A stretch of 46,617 nt of DNA from an uncultured Spirochaetales bacterium (GCA_944390045.1 CALXOO010000014.1:1-46617); one strand, 5' to 3'. Positions 1-8,822 are shown, numbered from the stretch's first letter. The notes: generated by a model from the sequence alone, not told the origin. Translations and numbers: made by a program.

Positions 1-21
1 CCTCATGCCAGCTTTTTGAAA

Positions 22-40
22 AGCCCTGTTCGGCAGGGCT
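22..40 (-). terminator. Small GC hairpin, possible terminator
   Basis: AGCCCTG and CAGGGCT form a perfect 7-bp stem around a 5-nt loop. Read on the minus strand the stem is followed by TTTTC, so weak termination of minus-strand transcription is possible. It lies more than 200 bases beyond the putP stop, so its link to that gene is uncertain. Confidence 0.3.
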
Positions 41-162
41 GGATTGGTGTGCCCTACCGGTTCGACTGGAATTTTGCCCTCCACATGCGACTTTCAACTT
101 TTTCAATTTCCCTGTTGACAGCTCCGGACAAATAAAACGCTGGAATTATTTCCGTACATTAT

Positions 163-188
163 GACCGGATGACAGCTGCCATCCGGTC
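163..188 (-). terminator. Hairpin downstream of the symporter gene
   Basis: GACCGGATG and CATCCGGTC form a perfect 9-bp stem with an 8-nt loop, about 60 bases past the stop of the putP-like gene. The flanking sequence has no run of T on either strand, so it may act as an mRNA 3' stabilising or rho-assisted element rather than a classical terminator. I see no gene in the rest of bases 1-246. Confidence 0.45.
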
Positions 189-246
189 TGTACAATTGCG
201 ACATCAGAGCATCAGCAGGTCCGCCGTACCCCTGCCAGAAAGGAGA

Positions 247-1806
247 TCAGCACTCGACGGTGCCTGCCTTCTCGAAATCCTCCTGCACCTCCTTCGGCGG
301 CTCAGCTGTCAGCAGGGAGACGACAACGATGAAGAGAGAGGAGACGATGAAGGCAGGAAGCAGCTCGTAAATCCCGAAGACGCCGCCCAGCGGCTTGACG
401 AGATAGTTCCATACGAAGACCATGATTCCTCCGGAGAGCATTCCGGCAATGGCTCCTGCCCTTGTGGTGCGCTTCCAGAAAAGGGAGAAGAGCATCAGAG
501 GTCCGAAGGTCGCACCGAAACCGGCCCAGGCGAATGAGACGATTGTGAAGATGACGCTGTTCTCGTCAAGCGCGATGACGGCACCGAGCAGTGCGATCAC
601 GATGAGAGTGATGCGGGATACCACCATGACCTGGCTGTCATTGGCCTTCCGGTGGAAGACCCCCTGGAAGAGATTCTTCGAGAAGGCACTGGCAGCGATC
701 AGGAGGTAAGAGTCAGAGCTCGATATGGTGGCAGCAAGTATGCCAGCCATGACAAGACCGGCGAAAAGCGGATGCATGAGAGTGCTCGCTATATATGAGA
801 AAATGTTCTCAGAATCCGAGGCGTTCAGGAAGGCCGTCGGGGCATAGGCCCTTCCGACAAGGCCAATCGTCACAGCGGCAAGAAGGCTGATCAGGACCCA
901 GACCGTCGCCACCCTGCGGCTCTTCGTAAGCTCGTCAGAACGCCTGATCGCCATGAAACGCAGCAGGACCTGGGGCATGCCGAAGTAGCCCAGACCCCAG
1001 GCAAGCATGGAGAACACGTTCAGCAGGGGATAGTCCACTGCTGCGCCGAAGACAGGCGCTCCGTCCGCCACTATCTGGTTTCCTGCCTCATCAAGGGCCG
1101 GAGCTGCAGTCTGGAAGAACTCAAGGAAGCCGGGTATGGTCCTTATATTCTCCATCACCTGGTCCAGACCGCCTGCGGCAACTGTCCCAGCGACGAGTGA
1201 TACCACCAGGGCGAAGATCATGACCAGGGCCTGCATGAAATCGCTTACTGATTCGGCAAGAAAACCGCCCAGGAATGTATAAAGCACCACGAAAAGGACA
1301 CCGCAGAGCATCATCAGGCGATAATCAGCACCAAAGATTGTCGAGAAGAGCTTTCCGCAGGTCACGAAGCAGCTGGCCGCGTAGACACAGAAGAAGATCA
1401 GGATGAAAAGAGACGAGATGGACAGTATGACCTTCTTCTTTTCATGGAAGCGGCTGGAAAAGAAGTCCGGCAGCGTGATGGAACCGTTGACATGTGAATA
1501 GCACCTCAGTCTGCGTGCGACCAGCAGCCAGTTGAGATAGGTGCCCACCGCAAGACCGATCGCGGTCCAGAAGGCATCCGCAAGTCCGCTCCAGTAAGCC
1601 AGGCCGGGCAGTCCCATCAGCAGCCAGCCTGACATGTCGCTGGCCTCTGCGGAGAAGGCCGCGACCCAGGGGCCCAGGCTCCGTCCTCCGAGATAGTAGT
1701 TCTCACTGCTCTGATTCGCCCTCTTGGCGAAGTATATTCCGATTCCTATGACGACACTCATGTAAAGAAGCATCGAGATGAGCATCTGCGCACTGGACAT
1801 ACTCAT
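247..1806 (-). CDS. putP: Sodium/solute symporter, PutP (proline permease) type
   Basis: A 519-residue inner-membrane sodium:solute symporter (SSF family), expected to import proline or a related solute with Na+. The sequence shows more than ten hydrophobic spans. The N-terminal YYLGGRSLGPW and SAEASDMSGWLLMGLPG segments (about residues 38-68) and a central GMPQVLLRFMAIR segment are hallmarks of PutP. Length is close to the roughly 500 residues usual for the family. The open frame extends 112 codons further upstream, but that part overlaps the divergent gene and is not PutP-like. I chose the ATG at 1806 because AAGGGGG lies 11 nt before it. The gene is transcribed divergently from the ABC importer and stands alone. 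Substrate is inferred from family only; pantothenate or sugar symporters are less likely given the PutP-like motifs. Confidence 0.88.
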   Translation of the reverse strand: MSMSSAQMLISMLLYMSVVIGIGIYFAKRANQSSENYYLGGRSLGPWVAAFSAEASDMSGWLLMGLPGLAYWSGLADAFWTAIGLAVGTYLNWLLVARRLRCYSHVNGSITLPDFFSSRFHEKKKVILSISSLFILIFFCVYAASCFVTCGKLFSTIFGADYRLMMLCGVLFVVLYTFLGGFLAESVSDFMQALVMIFALVVSLVAGTVAAGGLDQVMENIRTIPGFLEFFQTAAPALDEAGNQIVADGAPVFGAAVDYPLLNVFSMLAWGLGYFGMPQVLLRFMAIRRSDELTKSRRVATVWVLISLLAAVTIGLVGRAYAPTAFLNASDSENIFSYIASTLMHPLFAGLVMAGILAATISSSDSYLLIAASAFSKNLFQGVFHRKANDSQVMVVSRITLIVIALLGAVIALDENSVIFTIVSFAWAGFGATFGPLMLFSLFWKRTTRAGAIAGMLSGGIMVFVWNYLVKPLGGVFGIYELLPAFIVSSLFIVVVSLLTAEPPKEVQEDFEKAGTVEC

Positions 1807-1948
1807 TTTGTTCACATCCCCCTTGATGATTTCATCCAGAATACATACTAGCGGCACTTGTGTGAACACCTGATGGAAAAAGGGCGTAAGAAAATTCAGC
1901 CTTGTGGACTCTGTATGCCGTGTTAAGCTGGTCTCAAAAGGAGTAAAT

Positions 1949-2740
1949 ATGGCAAAAGATCCAAAAAAGGGAGGCCTCAGCGACAAGGCGAAGAACTGGC
2001 TCTGGCTGGCGCTGTCGCTTCTTGCGGCCATTGTGGTCTGGACAGTGCTTTCCATCCTTCCGTCCACAAGCAGGTCCTTTCCCAACATAATCGTTGTCCT
2101 GCAGCAGATCCCGGTCATGATCGAGCGCAATGTTCTGTTCAAGGATATCTCATCATCGCTGATCAGCGTCGGGCTTGGCTACCTGCTGGGCTTTGTCATT
2201 GCCCTGCCGGTCGCGATCCTCATGGCCTGGTATAATCCTTTCCGGAGAATCATCGAGCCCTGGATCCAGTTCATCAGGAACATCCCTCCCCTGGCCTACG
2301 TCCCGCTCATCGTCATCGCGGCAGGCGTCGGCAGGAAACCGCAGGTCATAGTCATCACGATTGCGACCTTCCTGATCATGTGCATCACGATCTACCAGGG
2401 AATCATCAATATTGACGAGACACTGATCAAGGCGGCACGCGTCCTGGGCGCCAAGGACAAGGACATCTTCATCCGCGTCCTGGCACCGGCCAGTCTGCCC
2501 TTCATCCTCACAGCGGTCCGTCTGGGTGCCTCAGTCGCCCTGACGACACTGATCGCCGCAGAGTCCACCGGAGCCTTCGCAGGACTCGGAATGAGGATCA
2601 GAAGTCTCAACAACAACTTCGAGACGGCACCGATGCTCCTGTACATCATCATCATCGGCATAATCGGAATCACAGTCGAGAAGATCATCAAACTACTTGA
2701 GAGGAAGCTGACAGGATGGCAGGAGAAAAGAGAAATATAA
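1949..2740 (+). CDS. ABC transporter permease, nitrate/sulfonate/taurine (TauC/SsuC) type
   Basis: A 263-residue inner-membrane permease that should pair with the ATPase and binding protein encoded just downstream. It has about six hydrophobic segments. It also carries the EAA loop that contacts the ATPase, seen as the stretch from DETLIKAARVLGAKDKDIFIRVLAPASLPF in the second half, with the conserved Gly in 'ARVLGA'. An AGGAG sequence six bases before the ATG at 1949 supports this start over an in-frame ATG 45 bases upstream. The stop overlaps the ATPase gene by 25 bases, so the two are translationally coupled. The family covers nitrate, sulfonate, taurine, riboflavin-like and pyrimidine precursors; nothing here fixes the substrate. 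Confidence 0.87.
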   Translation: MAKDPKKGGLSDKAKNWLWLALSLLAAIVVWTVLSILPSTSRSFPNIIVVLQQIPVMIERNVLFKDISSSLISVGLGYLLGFVIALPVAILMAWYNPFRRIIEPWIQFIRNIPPLAYVPLIVIAAGVGRKPQVIVITIATFLIMCITIYQGIINIDETLIKAARVLGAKDKDIFIRVLAPASLPFILTAVRLGASVALTTLIAAESTGAFAGLGMRIRSLNNNFETAPMLLYIIIIGIIGITVEKIIKLLERKLTGWQEKREI

Positions 2741-3507
2741 AGGTCGTCATCGACGATGTGAAAAAGACATACCAGGGAAGAACCGGAGAGGTCGTTGCCC
2801 TCAACGGCGTCAACCTTGAGATCGCCGAGAACGAGTTCGTCACGGTTGTCGGACCCTCAGGCTGCGGCAAGAGCACACTGCTTAATATCATCGCCGGCCT
2901 TCTCGAGCCGACAAGCGGCCGTGTGGTGTGCAATGGCGTTGAAGTCAAAGGCACAGGAATGGACAGGGGCGTCGTCTTCCAGCAGTACGCACTCTTCCCC
3001 TGGCTCACGGTCAAGAAGAATGTCATGTTTCCGCTGAACATGAAGGGGATCAAGGGACAGGAAGCCGAGGAAATGGCCATGAAGTACATCCGCATGGTTG
3101 ACCTCGAGAAGTTCTGCGACCACTATCCCAAGGAGCTCAGCGGAGGAATGAAGCAGCGCGTGGCCATCGCCAGGGCCTATGCCGCAGAGCCTGAGATCCT
3201 GCTGATGGACGAGCCCTTCGGTGCTCTGGACGCACAGACCAGGACCCAGCTCCAGCAGGACCTGCTGGACACATGGGAGAGGGAGCAGAAGACCTGCTTC
3301 TTCATCACCCATGACGTCGACGAGGCACTGATCCTCGGACAGCGTGTCATCATCATGTCGGCACGACCCGGCAGGATCAAGGACATTGTCGACATCGACA
3401 TCCCCTACCCCAGAAACCAGGAGACGAAGATGAGTCCCCGCTTCCTGGAACTGAAAAACTACATCTGGGGCCAGGTCTATCAGGAATACCTTGAGGTAAG
3501 GAAATAA
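2716..3507 (+). CDS. ABC transporter ATP-binding protein, TauB/SsuB type
   Basis: A 263-residue cytoplasmic ATPase that powers the importer formed with the preceding permease. All nucleotide-binding motifs are intact: Walker A GPSGCGKST (from residue 46), the Q-loop at VVFQQYALFPW, the signature LSGGMKQR (about residue 141), Walker B ILLMDEP followed by the D-loop FGALD, and the switch His in FFITHDVDEAL. Those DEPFGALD and HDVDEA forms are typical of the nitrate/sulfonate/taurine branch. The start lies inside the permease gene. The next gene, the binding protein, begins 18 bases after the stop, giving a permease-ATPase-binding protein operon. Confidence 0.92.
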   Translation: MAGEKRNIKVVIDDVKKTYQGRTGEVVALNGVNLEIAENEFVTVVGPSGCGKSTLLNIIAGLLEPTSGRVVCNGVEVKGTGMDRGVVFQQYALFPWLTVKKNVMFPLNMKGIKGQEAEEMAMKYIRMVDLEKFCDHYPKELSGGMKQRVAIARAYAAEPEILLMDEPFGALDAQTRTQLQQDLLDTWEREQKTCFFITHDVDEALILGQRVIIMSARPGRIKDIVDIDIPYPRNQETKMSPRFLELKNYIWGQVYQEYLEVRK

Positions 3508-3525
3508 ATACAAAAGGAGAAAAAC

Positions 3526-4515
3526 ATGAAGAAAGCATTAGCAGTCCTTCTCATCGCATCACTCGCACTGGCAAGCGCGTTCGCAAACGGAGCGGCTGAG
3601 AGCAGCACGGCTGCTGACACCGTCCGCGTCGCATACATGACCAACTATGCCTCCCTCTGCTCTGTGATGGCCGGCATCGAGACCGGAGCCTTCGCTGATG
3701 AGGGAATCAATGTGGAACTGGTCGAGTTCGCTGACGGCCCGACAATCATCGCGGCCATGGAGAGCGGCTCCATCGACATCGGATACATCGGACATGGAGC
3801 TCACAGCCTGTGCATCAACGGAAGAGCCAAGATCTTCGCTTTCAGCCATGTCGGCAACGGAGATGCGGTCATCGGCCTCAGGAGCCATGGAGTGACAGAG
3901 GACTTCGCCTCTCTTAAGGGAAAGAACATCGGCTACGCCTCAGGAACCTCCAGCGAGCTCATCCTCCGCTGGGCGCTTGAGGAGGCAGGGCTGACAATGG
4001 ACGACGTTGTCGCCTATGAGATGGACGCCGCCGCCATCACGAGCGCAATGACAAGTGGTTCCCTTGACGCCTGTGCCAACTGGTCACCCGCTACATTCAC
4101 AATCCTCGACGCGATGGGCGATGATGCCTTCGTCCTGGCAGACAACGTCACATTCTCTGACAGAAGCGCTTCTGTCGCCAGCTGGATCGTCATGAATGCC
4201 TGGGCAGAGGAGAATCACGACCTTCTGGTCCGCTTCACCAGGGCTCTGTACAAGGGAATGGACTACCGCGCCGCCAACATCGAGGAGACGGCACAGTGGG
4301 TCGCAAACCAGCTTGGTGCCTCATATGACACGATCTACGCACAGCGCGGCGATGCAGAGTGGCTTACCAGCGCACAGCTGATCGAACAGATCAACGACGG
4401 CACGATCGAGAACCTCTATGAAGTCCAGAAGCAGAGCTTCGGCGACAGCGTTGACCAGAGCACTCCTGTCAGCGACTATGTGCTCTTTGACGTAATGCTC
4501 GAGGCCGCACAGTAA
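3526..4515 (+). CDS. ABC transporter substrate-binding protein, SsuA/THI5-like
   Basis: A 329-residue exported solute-binding protein of the nitrate/sulfonate/bicarbonate (NMT1/THI5-like) family. The N-terminus has a basic start, a hydrophobic core and an AFANGAAES cleavage region; there is no lipobox Cys, so it is probably cut by signal peptidase I. The mature part begins with VRVAYMTNYASLCSVMAGIETGAFADEGI and contains ADGPTIIAAMESGSIDIGYIG, the usual ligand-cleft pattern of this family. AAGGAG precedes the ATG by six bases. It is the last gene of the operon and is followed by a strong terminator. The substrate cannot be deduced; an organosulfonate or a small amine/pyrimidine are the main family options. 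Confidence 0.88.
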   Translation: MKKALAVLLIASLALASAFANGAAESSTAADTVRVAYMTNYASLCSVMAGIETGAFADEGINVELVEFADGPTIIAAMESGSIDIGYIGHGAHSLCINGRAKIFAFSHVGNGDAVIGLRSHGVTEDFASLKGKNIGYASGTSSELILRWALEEAGLTMDDVVAYEMDAAAITSAMTSGSLDACANWSPATFTILDAMGDDAFVLADNVTFSDRSASVASWIVMNAWAEENHDLLVRFTRALYKGMDYRAANIEETAQWVANQLGASYDTIYAQRGDAEWLTSAQLIEQINDGTIENLYEVQKQSFGDSVDQSTPVSDYVLFDVMLEAAQ

Positions 4516-4536
4516 GGTCTCAGGCATCGCGCTCCA

Positions 4537-4568
4537 GGCCGGCGGGAAACACCGCCGGCCATCTTTTT
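4537..4568 (+). terminator. Rho-independent terminator of the ABC operon
   Basis: GGCCGGCGG and CCGCCGGCC form a perfect 9-bp GC stem around a GAAACA loop, followed by ATCTTTTT. It closes the three-gene importer operon and insulates it from the kinase operon 20 bases further on. Confidence 0.93.
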
Positions 4569-4588
4569 CCCCTTCCGCCAGTCCGGTG

Positions 4589-4597
4589 TGCTACAAT
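4589..4597 (+). promoter_or_regulatory. Extended -10 promoter for the kinase operon
   Basis: TGCTACAAT is an extended -10 element (TGn plus TACAAT) just after the preceding terminator. A start of transcription about 7 bases downstream would give a leader of about 20 nt carrying AAAGGAG. It would place an upstream in-frame GTG (4588) outside the mRNA, which supports the TTG start at 4624. Confidence 0.6.
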
Positions 4598-4623
4598 TGG
4601 TCCTGAAAGGAGTACAAAGGGGT

Positions 4624-6114
4624 TTGCTCATCGCACTGGTGTCACTGATACTGATCTTCTCGCTCGTCCTGCTCGCGATCAGACGCGACAGGCGCTGCTT
4701 TCTGATCGCGCTTACCTGTCTGACGCTCTTTTCATTCATCATCTCGATACTGACATACATTGCGAAAAAAGGAGGCATAGGAGAGGAAATCAGCATGATT
4801 TTGTACGGGACAAGGTCAGCAAGGACGGCATTCCAGTACAGGATCATGACGCTTGAGTCGCTGGGAAACAGCGTTAACATCTCCCGTCACGTCTTTCCTC
4901 TGCTTCTGCTCCTGACCGCGCTGGACATGGCATACTTCGACCTGGCCCTCAGGATAAAGAAGCGCATGTACCTGCTCTTCATAGTACCTGCCGCGGTCAT
5001 CGTCTGCTACATTCCGGCCGTCTTCAAGCTGATCACTGCCAGGCAGCCTGATGCACTGGGCTGGCTGGTCGGAGCAAGCCGGCTATACGTCTACGTCTAT
5101 GTTGCCGCGTCAATCGCCGTGCTGGTGGCCGAATTCATGTCGATCACTCTCCCCTTCTTCAGACGCCGCTTCCTGTCAAAGAGCGCCATCCTGATCTCTC
5201 TTGCCATTATCTACGCCTTCTACGCTCCGCAGGATCCCGCTCAGATCTACCTGTTCTACCGCAATGACTACATGTTCATTCTGGGCCTCTGGTTCCTCTC
5301 TCCCGCCCTGTCCCCCTTCCTGTATGCCTTCACTCTTGTGGGCAGCGTGGCCTTCGGCATCCTGGGCTTCATTTTCCTGCTGAAATATGTCAGGACAAAC
5401 TTTGATGAAAGGCGCGAGGAGATCACGCTGCGTCGTTCCGCCGGTCTTGCCTCCAAGGGCGTGGGCATGTTCACCCACGGGACGAAGAACGAGCTTCTGG
5501 CACTTGGAATAGTGCTCTCCCGGGTGAAGGAAAGGTACCCTGATGACGCTGATGTTGAAAAGGCAATAGGAACCGTCAGAGATCTGAATGCCAGAATTGA
5601 GAGACTGCACAGGGCAAGCGGCAGCCGTTTCTCGACTCTCTCTCCACTTCCCCTTGACGATATCATCCAGGATGCGCTGCACAGTGTGCATAACCGCTAT
5701 CCGGATGAGGAGATCATTGTGACGAAGACCGCTGATGGCATCATGGTGCTTGCGGACAGGCCTAATCTGGCAGAGGCCGTGGCAAACATCCTGATGAATG
5801 CGGTTGAGGCAAACAGGGAGGCTCACAGCAGCCAGCCCGTCAGCCTTGAATACGGTTATGAACGGCTGTGGGTGTCAGTAAGGATAAGCGACAGCGGAAA
5901 GGGAATAGACCGGAGGACACTCAGGAACATCTGGCAGCCCTTCTGGTCCAGCAAGAACTCCAGCCAGAACTGGGGCATGGGGATGTACTTCTCCCGCAAT
6001 TGCGTCAAAAGGCATCTGGGGAGTATAAGATACGAGCGCACCCAGCAGGGCGGCAGCAGGTTCATCATCCTTCTGCCGAAGCTGGGAACCGGCTCAAAAG
6101 GAGGAGGCCGATGA
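4624..6114 (+). CDS. Membrane sensor histidine kinase
   Basis: A 496-residue membrane histidine kinase. About seven or eight hydrophobic spans fill the first 250 residues, so it probably senses a membrane or hydrophobic signal. A cytoplasmic kinase core follows. The likely phosphoacceptor is His285 in the segment FTHGTKNELLAL, an HxxKN-type H-box. The ATPase domain shows an N-box (ANILMNAVEANRE), a G1 box (ISDSGKGID), an F-box (WQPFWSSKN) and a G2 box (GMGMYFSRN). The start chosen is TTG, 11 bases after AAAGGAG; a GTG 36 bases upstream lies in the promoter. The stop overlaps the response-regulator ATG by 4 nt, so this is a cognate pair. The signal is unknown. Confidence 0.85.
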   Translation: MLIALVSLILIFSLVLLAIRRDRRCFLIALTCLTLFSFIISILTYIAKKGGIGEEISMILYGTRSARTAFQYRIMTLESLGNSVNISRHVFPLLLLLTALDMAYFDLALRIKKRMYLLFIVPAAVIVCYIPAVFKLITARQPDALGWLVGASRLYVYVYVAASIAVLVAEFMSITLPFFRRRFLSKSAILISLAIIYAFYAPQDPAQIYLFYRNDYMFILGLWFLSPALSPFLYAFTLVGSVAFGILGFIFLLKYVRTNFDERREEITLRRSAGLASKGVGMFTHGTKNELLALGIVLSRVKERYPDDADVEKAIGTVRDLNARIERLHRASGSRFSTLSPLPLDDIIQDALHSVHNRYPDEEIIVTKTADGIMVLADRPNLAEAVANILMNAVEANREAHSSQPVSLEYGYERLWVSVRISDSGKGIDRRTLRNIWQPFWSSKNSSQNWGMGMYFSRNCVKRHLGSIRYERTQQGGSRFIILLPKLGTGSKGGGR

Positions 6115-6779
6115 CAAGCGTGATGGTAGCAGAGGACAACGACATCATAAGGGAACACATCTGCCGTACGGTTTCCTCTTTTGAGGGATTCAGTGCCGGG
6201 CAGTCAGTATCCAGCGGTACTGAGGCGGTCAGGACCTTCAAGTCAGATCCGGCTGACCTCGTGCTGATGGACATCGAGATGGAGGATGCGCGTGCTGGTC
6301 TGGATGCTGCCCGTGAGATCCTCTCTTTCTCACCTGAGGCGAAGATCGTCTTTCTGACCAGCCATGACGATGATGAGATGATAATCACTGCCATGGCCAC
6401 CGGAGCCAAGGATTTCATCGCAAAGGACTCCCCTGCTGATGTGCTGAATGACCACCTGAAGGCGGTCCGTGACGGCAAGCCCGTGCTGGAGGACAGGGTA
6501 CAGAACCTTGTCATGAAGGAATACAAGCGTCTCAGCGACAGCGAGCAGAGCCTGCTGTACTTCATCCGCCATCTGTCCAGCCTGACCAGGTCAGAAAAGG
6601 AGCTGGTCGGCTGCTTCCTTTCCGGCATGAAGACGCGTGAGATAGCCGCCAGACGCTGTGTCGAGGTAGTCACCGTCAAGAGTCAGGTCAGGACACTGCT
6701 GCAGAAATTCGGACTGTCCCGGACCAGTGAGATGGTCGCAAAAATCAGGGAACTGAAGATAGGACACCTCTTCCAGTGA
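6111..6779 (+). CDS. Response regulator, NarL/LuxR family
   Basis: A 222-residue two-component DNA-binding regulator, the partner of the kinase whose gene it overlaps by 4 nt. The receiver domain (about residues 1-120) has the acidic pocket (VAEDND), the phosphorylation site Asp54 in LVLMDIEMED, the switch Thr in VFLTSHDDDE and the conserved Lys in GAKDFIAKDSP. The C-terminal quarter is a LuxR/NarL helix-turn-helix (LTRSEKELVGCFLSGMKTREIA, then VKSQVRTLLQKFGLS). I chose the ATG at 6111, preceded by AGGAGGCCG inside the kinase gene; the open frame extends upstream only as a shadow of the kinase. Its targets are not evident. The gene is followed with a 4-nt overlap by yidD. Confidence 0.9.
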   Translation: MTSVMVAEDNDIIREHICRTVSSFEGFSAGQSVSSGTEAVRTFKSDPADLVLMDIEMEDARAGLDAAREILSFSPEAKIVFLTSHDDDEMIITAMATGAKDFIAKDSPADVLNDHLKAVRDGKPVLEDRVQNLVMKEYKRLSDSEQSLLYFIRHLSSLTRSEKELVGCFLSGMKTREIAARRCVEVVTVKSQVRTLLQKFGLSRTSEMVAKIRELKIGHLFQ

Positions 6780-7090
6780 ATATGCCGTCAAGATTTCTCA
6801 GGAAGGTATTCCTCTTCCCAGTCGCTGTTTACAAGTACTGCATCTCGCCGATGCTTGGTCCGGCCAAGTGCCGCTACAGTCCCAGCTGCTCAAGCTACTT
6901 CGAGACTTCCGTGATGCGCTTCGGAATCCTGAAGGGGACGCTCATGGGCCTGGCACGGATCATGCGCTGCTCGCGCTTTTTTATCGGCGGTCCGGATGAG
7001 GTTCCTGACACCTGGAGCTGGAAGGCCATAACCGACGGCTACAGGATATACAGAAAGCCCGGCAAGGGCAAAGTAAGCCGCAAGAACTAA
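6776..7090 (+). CDS. yidD: Membrane protein insertion efficiency factor YidD
   Basis: A 104-residue small basic protein of the YidD (UPF0161) family, which helps YidC-dependent insertion of proteins into the inner membrane. The diagnostic pattern is complete: FPVAVYKYCISPMLGPAKCRYSPSCSSYFETS, followed by G.LKG..MGLARIMRCSRF and the GPDEVPD tail. The start is a GTG overlapping the regulator stop by 4 nt (GTGA); an ATG two codons later is possible. Usually yidD sits with rnpA, rpmH and yidC. Here it is the third gene of a two-component operon, which is unusual. Confidence 0.93.
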   Translation: MNMPSRFLRKVFLFPVAVYKYCISPMLGPAKCRYSPSCSSYFETSVMRFGILKGTLMGLARIMRCSRFFIGGPDEVPDTWSWKAITDGYRIYRKPGKGKVSRKN

Positions 7091-7159
7091 TAGCTGTACA
7101 GAAGCATGTCAGGATGCTGACGAGGAAAACAATCAGAAAATAAATACTTCAAATACAGA

Positions 7160-7198
7160 TAAATAATAATTAAGCAGGGAGAATTATTATCTCCCTGC
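7160..7198 (-). terminator. Terminator of the galM-udk operon
   Basis: GCAGGGAGA and TCTCCCTGC form a perfect 9-bp stem with a 7-nt AT loop (7174-7198). On the minus strand it is followed by TTAATTATTATTTAT, so it ends the transcript from galM and udk. The plus strand lacks a T run, so it is less convincing for yidD. Confidence 0.8.
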
Positions 7199-7214
7199 CC
7201 TCAGCTGCTCACCT

Positions 7215-7829
7215 TCAGAGCTTTCCAGCCAGCATCTGCACATGGTTGATCAGGACATCAAGCGCGTTCTGGTTGTAGCCGCCCTCCGGGATGATCAGGT
7301 CAGCATACTCCTTACAGGGTTCGATGAAGGTCATGTGCCCGGGTCTGACGACATTGATATACTGCTCAACGACGGACTCCACCGTCCTGCCCCTCTCCTT
7401 GATGTCCCTCATCAGACGCCTTACGAAGCGGATGTCCGCAGGCGTGTCGACATAGAGCTTCAGATCCAGCAGGTCACGTATGCGCTTGTCGTAGAGCACC
7501 ATCAGGCCGTCGACAATCACGATCTTCTTGGGTTCGACATGCGTCGTCTCCTTTCTCCTCTCGTGATGCACGAAGTCATACTGCGGCATCTCGATGGCAT
7601 GCCCGGCCTTGAGATCCCGCAGATTCTCCATCATCAGGTCCATGTCAAAGGCATCAGGGTGGTCAAAGTTGTATGCGGTGATATTTGAGTTGTTCACAAA
7701 CGAGGCACTCTTGTAATAGTTGTCCTGCTCAATGCACACCGTATCATGATAGGCTTCGTAGATCTTCCTGACGACAGTGCTCTTGCCGCTTCCGGATCCG
7801 CCAGTGATTCCAATCAGCTTAACGTTCAT
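7215..7829 (-). CDS. udk: Uridine kinase
   Basis: A 204-residue cytosolic nucleoside kinase that phosphorylates uridine (and cytidine) with ATP or GTP in pyrimidine salvage. It opens with GITGGSGSGKST, the P-loop at residues 7-18. It continues with EQDNYYKS and NFDHPDAFD, the nucleoside-binding segments of uridine kinases, and YDFVHHERR and VIVDGLMVLYD typical of Udk. Length matches the family (about 200-215). Its ATG overlaps the galM stop by 4 nt, so both are made from one message; a terminator follows. Confidence 0.93.
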   Translation of the reverse strand: MNVKLIGITGGSGSGKSTVVRKIYEAYHDTVCIEQDNYYKSASFVNNSNITAYNFDHPDAFDMDLMMENLRDLKAGHAIEMPQYDFVHHERRKETTHVEPKKIVIVDGLMVLYDKRIRDLLDLKLYVDTPADIRFVRRLMRDIKERGRTVESVVEQYINVVRPGHMTFIEPCKEYADLIIPEGGYNQNALDVLINHVQMLAGKL

Positions 7830-8815
7830 CCGCTGACCTCTTCTACCGTATAACTCGTGTGGCTCTTGAAGACGGCTCCAGGCTCCAGCACCGCAGTGGG
7901 GAAATCCGGACGGTTGACCGCATCAGGCAGCTCGCTTGTCTCAAGCGCAAGGCCGCAGAACGGCCCGCTGCACGGCCAGAGACAGTCACAGACGGGATTG
8001 AACTCTCCAGTGTAAAGCTGCATTGCGGGTCTGTCGGTATCAACAGTGAGCCTCAGTCCTGCAGCCTCGATGCAGGCCTTTTTCCTGTGGTCGAAGACAA
8101 AGCAATTGTCATACTTCCCCTCCCTGCGCTCTCCGACCGCATGCGGGCTGAGGAAATCGAAATCAGTTCCTTCAACAGGCTCGACTGTGGTCGGAATCAG
8201 TGATCCGTCAACAAGTACGACCCTGTCGGCATCGATTGTCACGACATGGTCAAAAACCGGTGAGCCGTCACCCTTGAGATTGAAATAGCTGTGGTTCGTC
8301 GGATTGACCACGCATTTTGCATCGCTGCTCATCGTGTAGCTGATCGTCAGGCGGTTTTTCTCAAGCAGATAGGCAACAGTCACGCCTATGTTGCCCGGAA
8401 AGCCTCCCCTTCCTGCCGTATGGGAAGTATTGAGCACGACCGAGTTCTCTGTCTGGAAGAGGATATTCCAGTTTACCTGTCCAAGATTCGCGCTGCCGCT
8501 GTGTAGGTTGTTCTCACCATTGTTGATGTCGAGCTGGTACTCAACACCGTCAAGGGAAAACCTGCCTTTTGCTATCCTGTTGGCATAGGGAGCGACGACC
8601 TGCCCCTTGTATGAACCATCGCCGATGTAGGATCTGAGATCAGGAGATGAGAAGACAATGTTCCTCCTCTGTCCGCCCGCCGGAACAATGAATTCCTGGA
8701 TGATCGCGCCAAAAGTGAGAATGGAGACCTGGTAGCCCTCATCATTCGTGATTGTAATCTTTGTGACTTCCTCGCCGTCATCAAGGCGGCCGAAAACTGT
8801 TGTCTGTACTGCCAT
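7826..8815 (-). CDS. galM: Aldose 1-epimerase (galactose mutarotase)
   Basis: A 329-residue cytosolic enzyme interconverting alpha and beta anomers of galactose or glucose before the Leloir pathway. Family marks include the N-terminal ITNDEGYQVSILTFGAIIQEF, the segment QVVAPYANRIAKGRF, the catalytic His in NPTNHSYFNL (middle) and the catalytic Glu region TAVLEPGAVFKSHTSY at the C-terminus. The ATG at 8815 has no Shine-Dalgarno sequence; a TATAAT box sits 7 nt upstream, so the mRNA may start at the initiation codon. Pairing with uridine kinase fits UDP-sugar supply, though no other Leloir genes are in the window. Confidence 0.92.
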   Translation of the reverse strand: MAVQTTVFGRLDDGEEVTKITITNDEGYQVSILTFGAIIQEFIVPAGGQRRNIVFSSPDLRSYIGDGSYKGQVVAPYANRIAKGRFSLDGVEYQLDINNGENNLHSGSANLGQVNWNILFQTENSVVLNTSHTAGRGGFPGNIGVTVAYLLEKNRLTISYTMSSDAKCVVNPTNHSYFNLKGDGSPVFDHVVTIDADRVVLVDGSLIPTTVEPVEGTDFDFLSPHAVGERREGKYDNCFVFDHRKKACIEAAGLRLTVDTDRPAMQLYTGEFNPVCDCLWPCSGPFCGLALETSELPDAVNRPDFPTAVLEPGAVFKSHTSYTVEEVSG

Positions 8816-8822
8816 GACTGGA

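Noticed and set aside
49..98. tRNA- or tmRNA-like TTCGA loop near the left end
   Set aside because: GGTTCGACT resembles a T loop, but the flanking 5-base arms do not pair and no acceptor stem is found.
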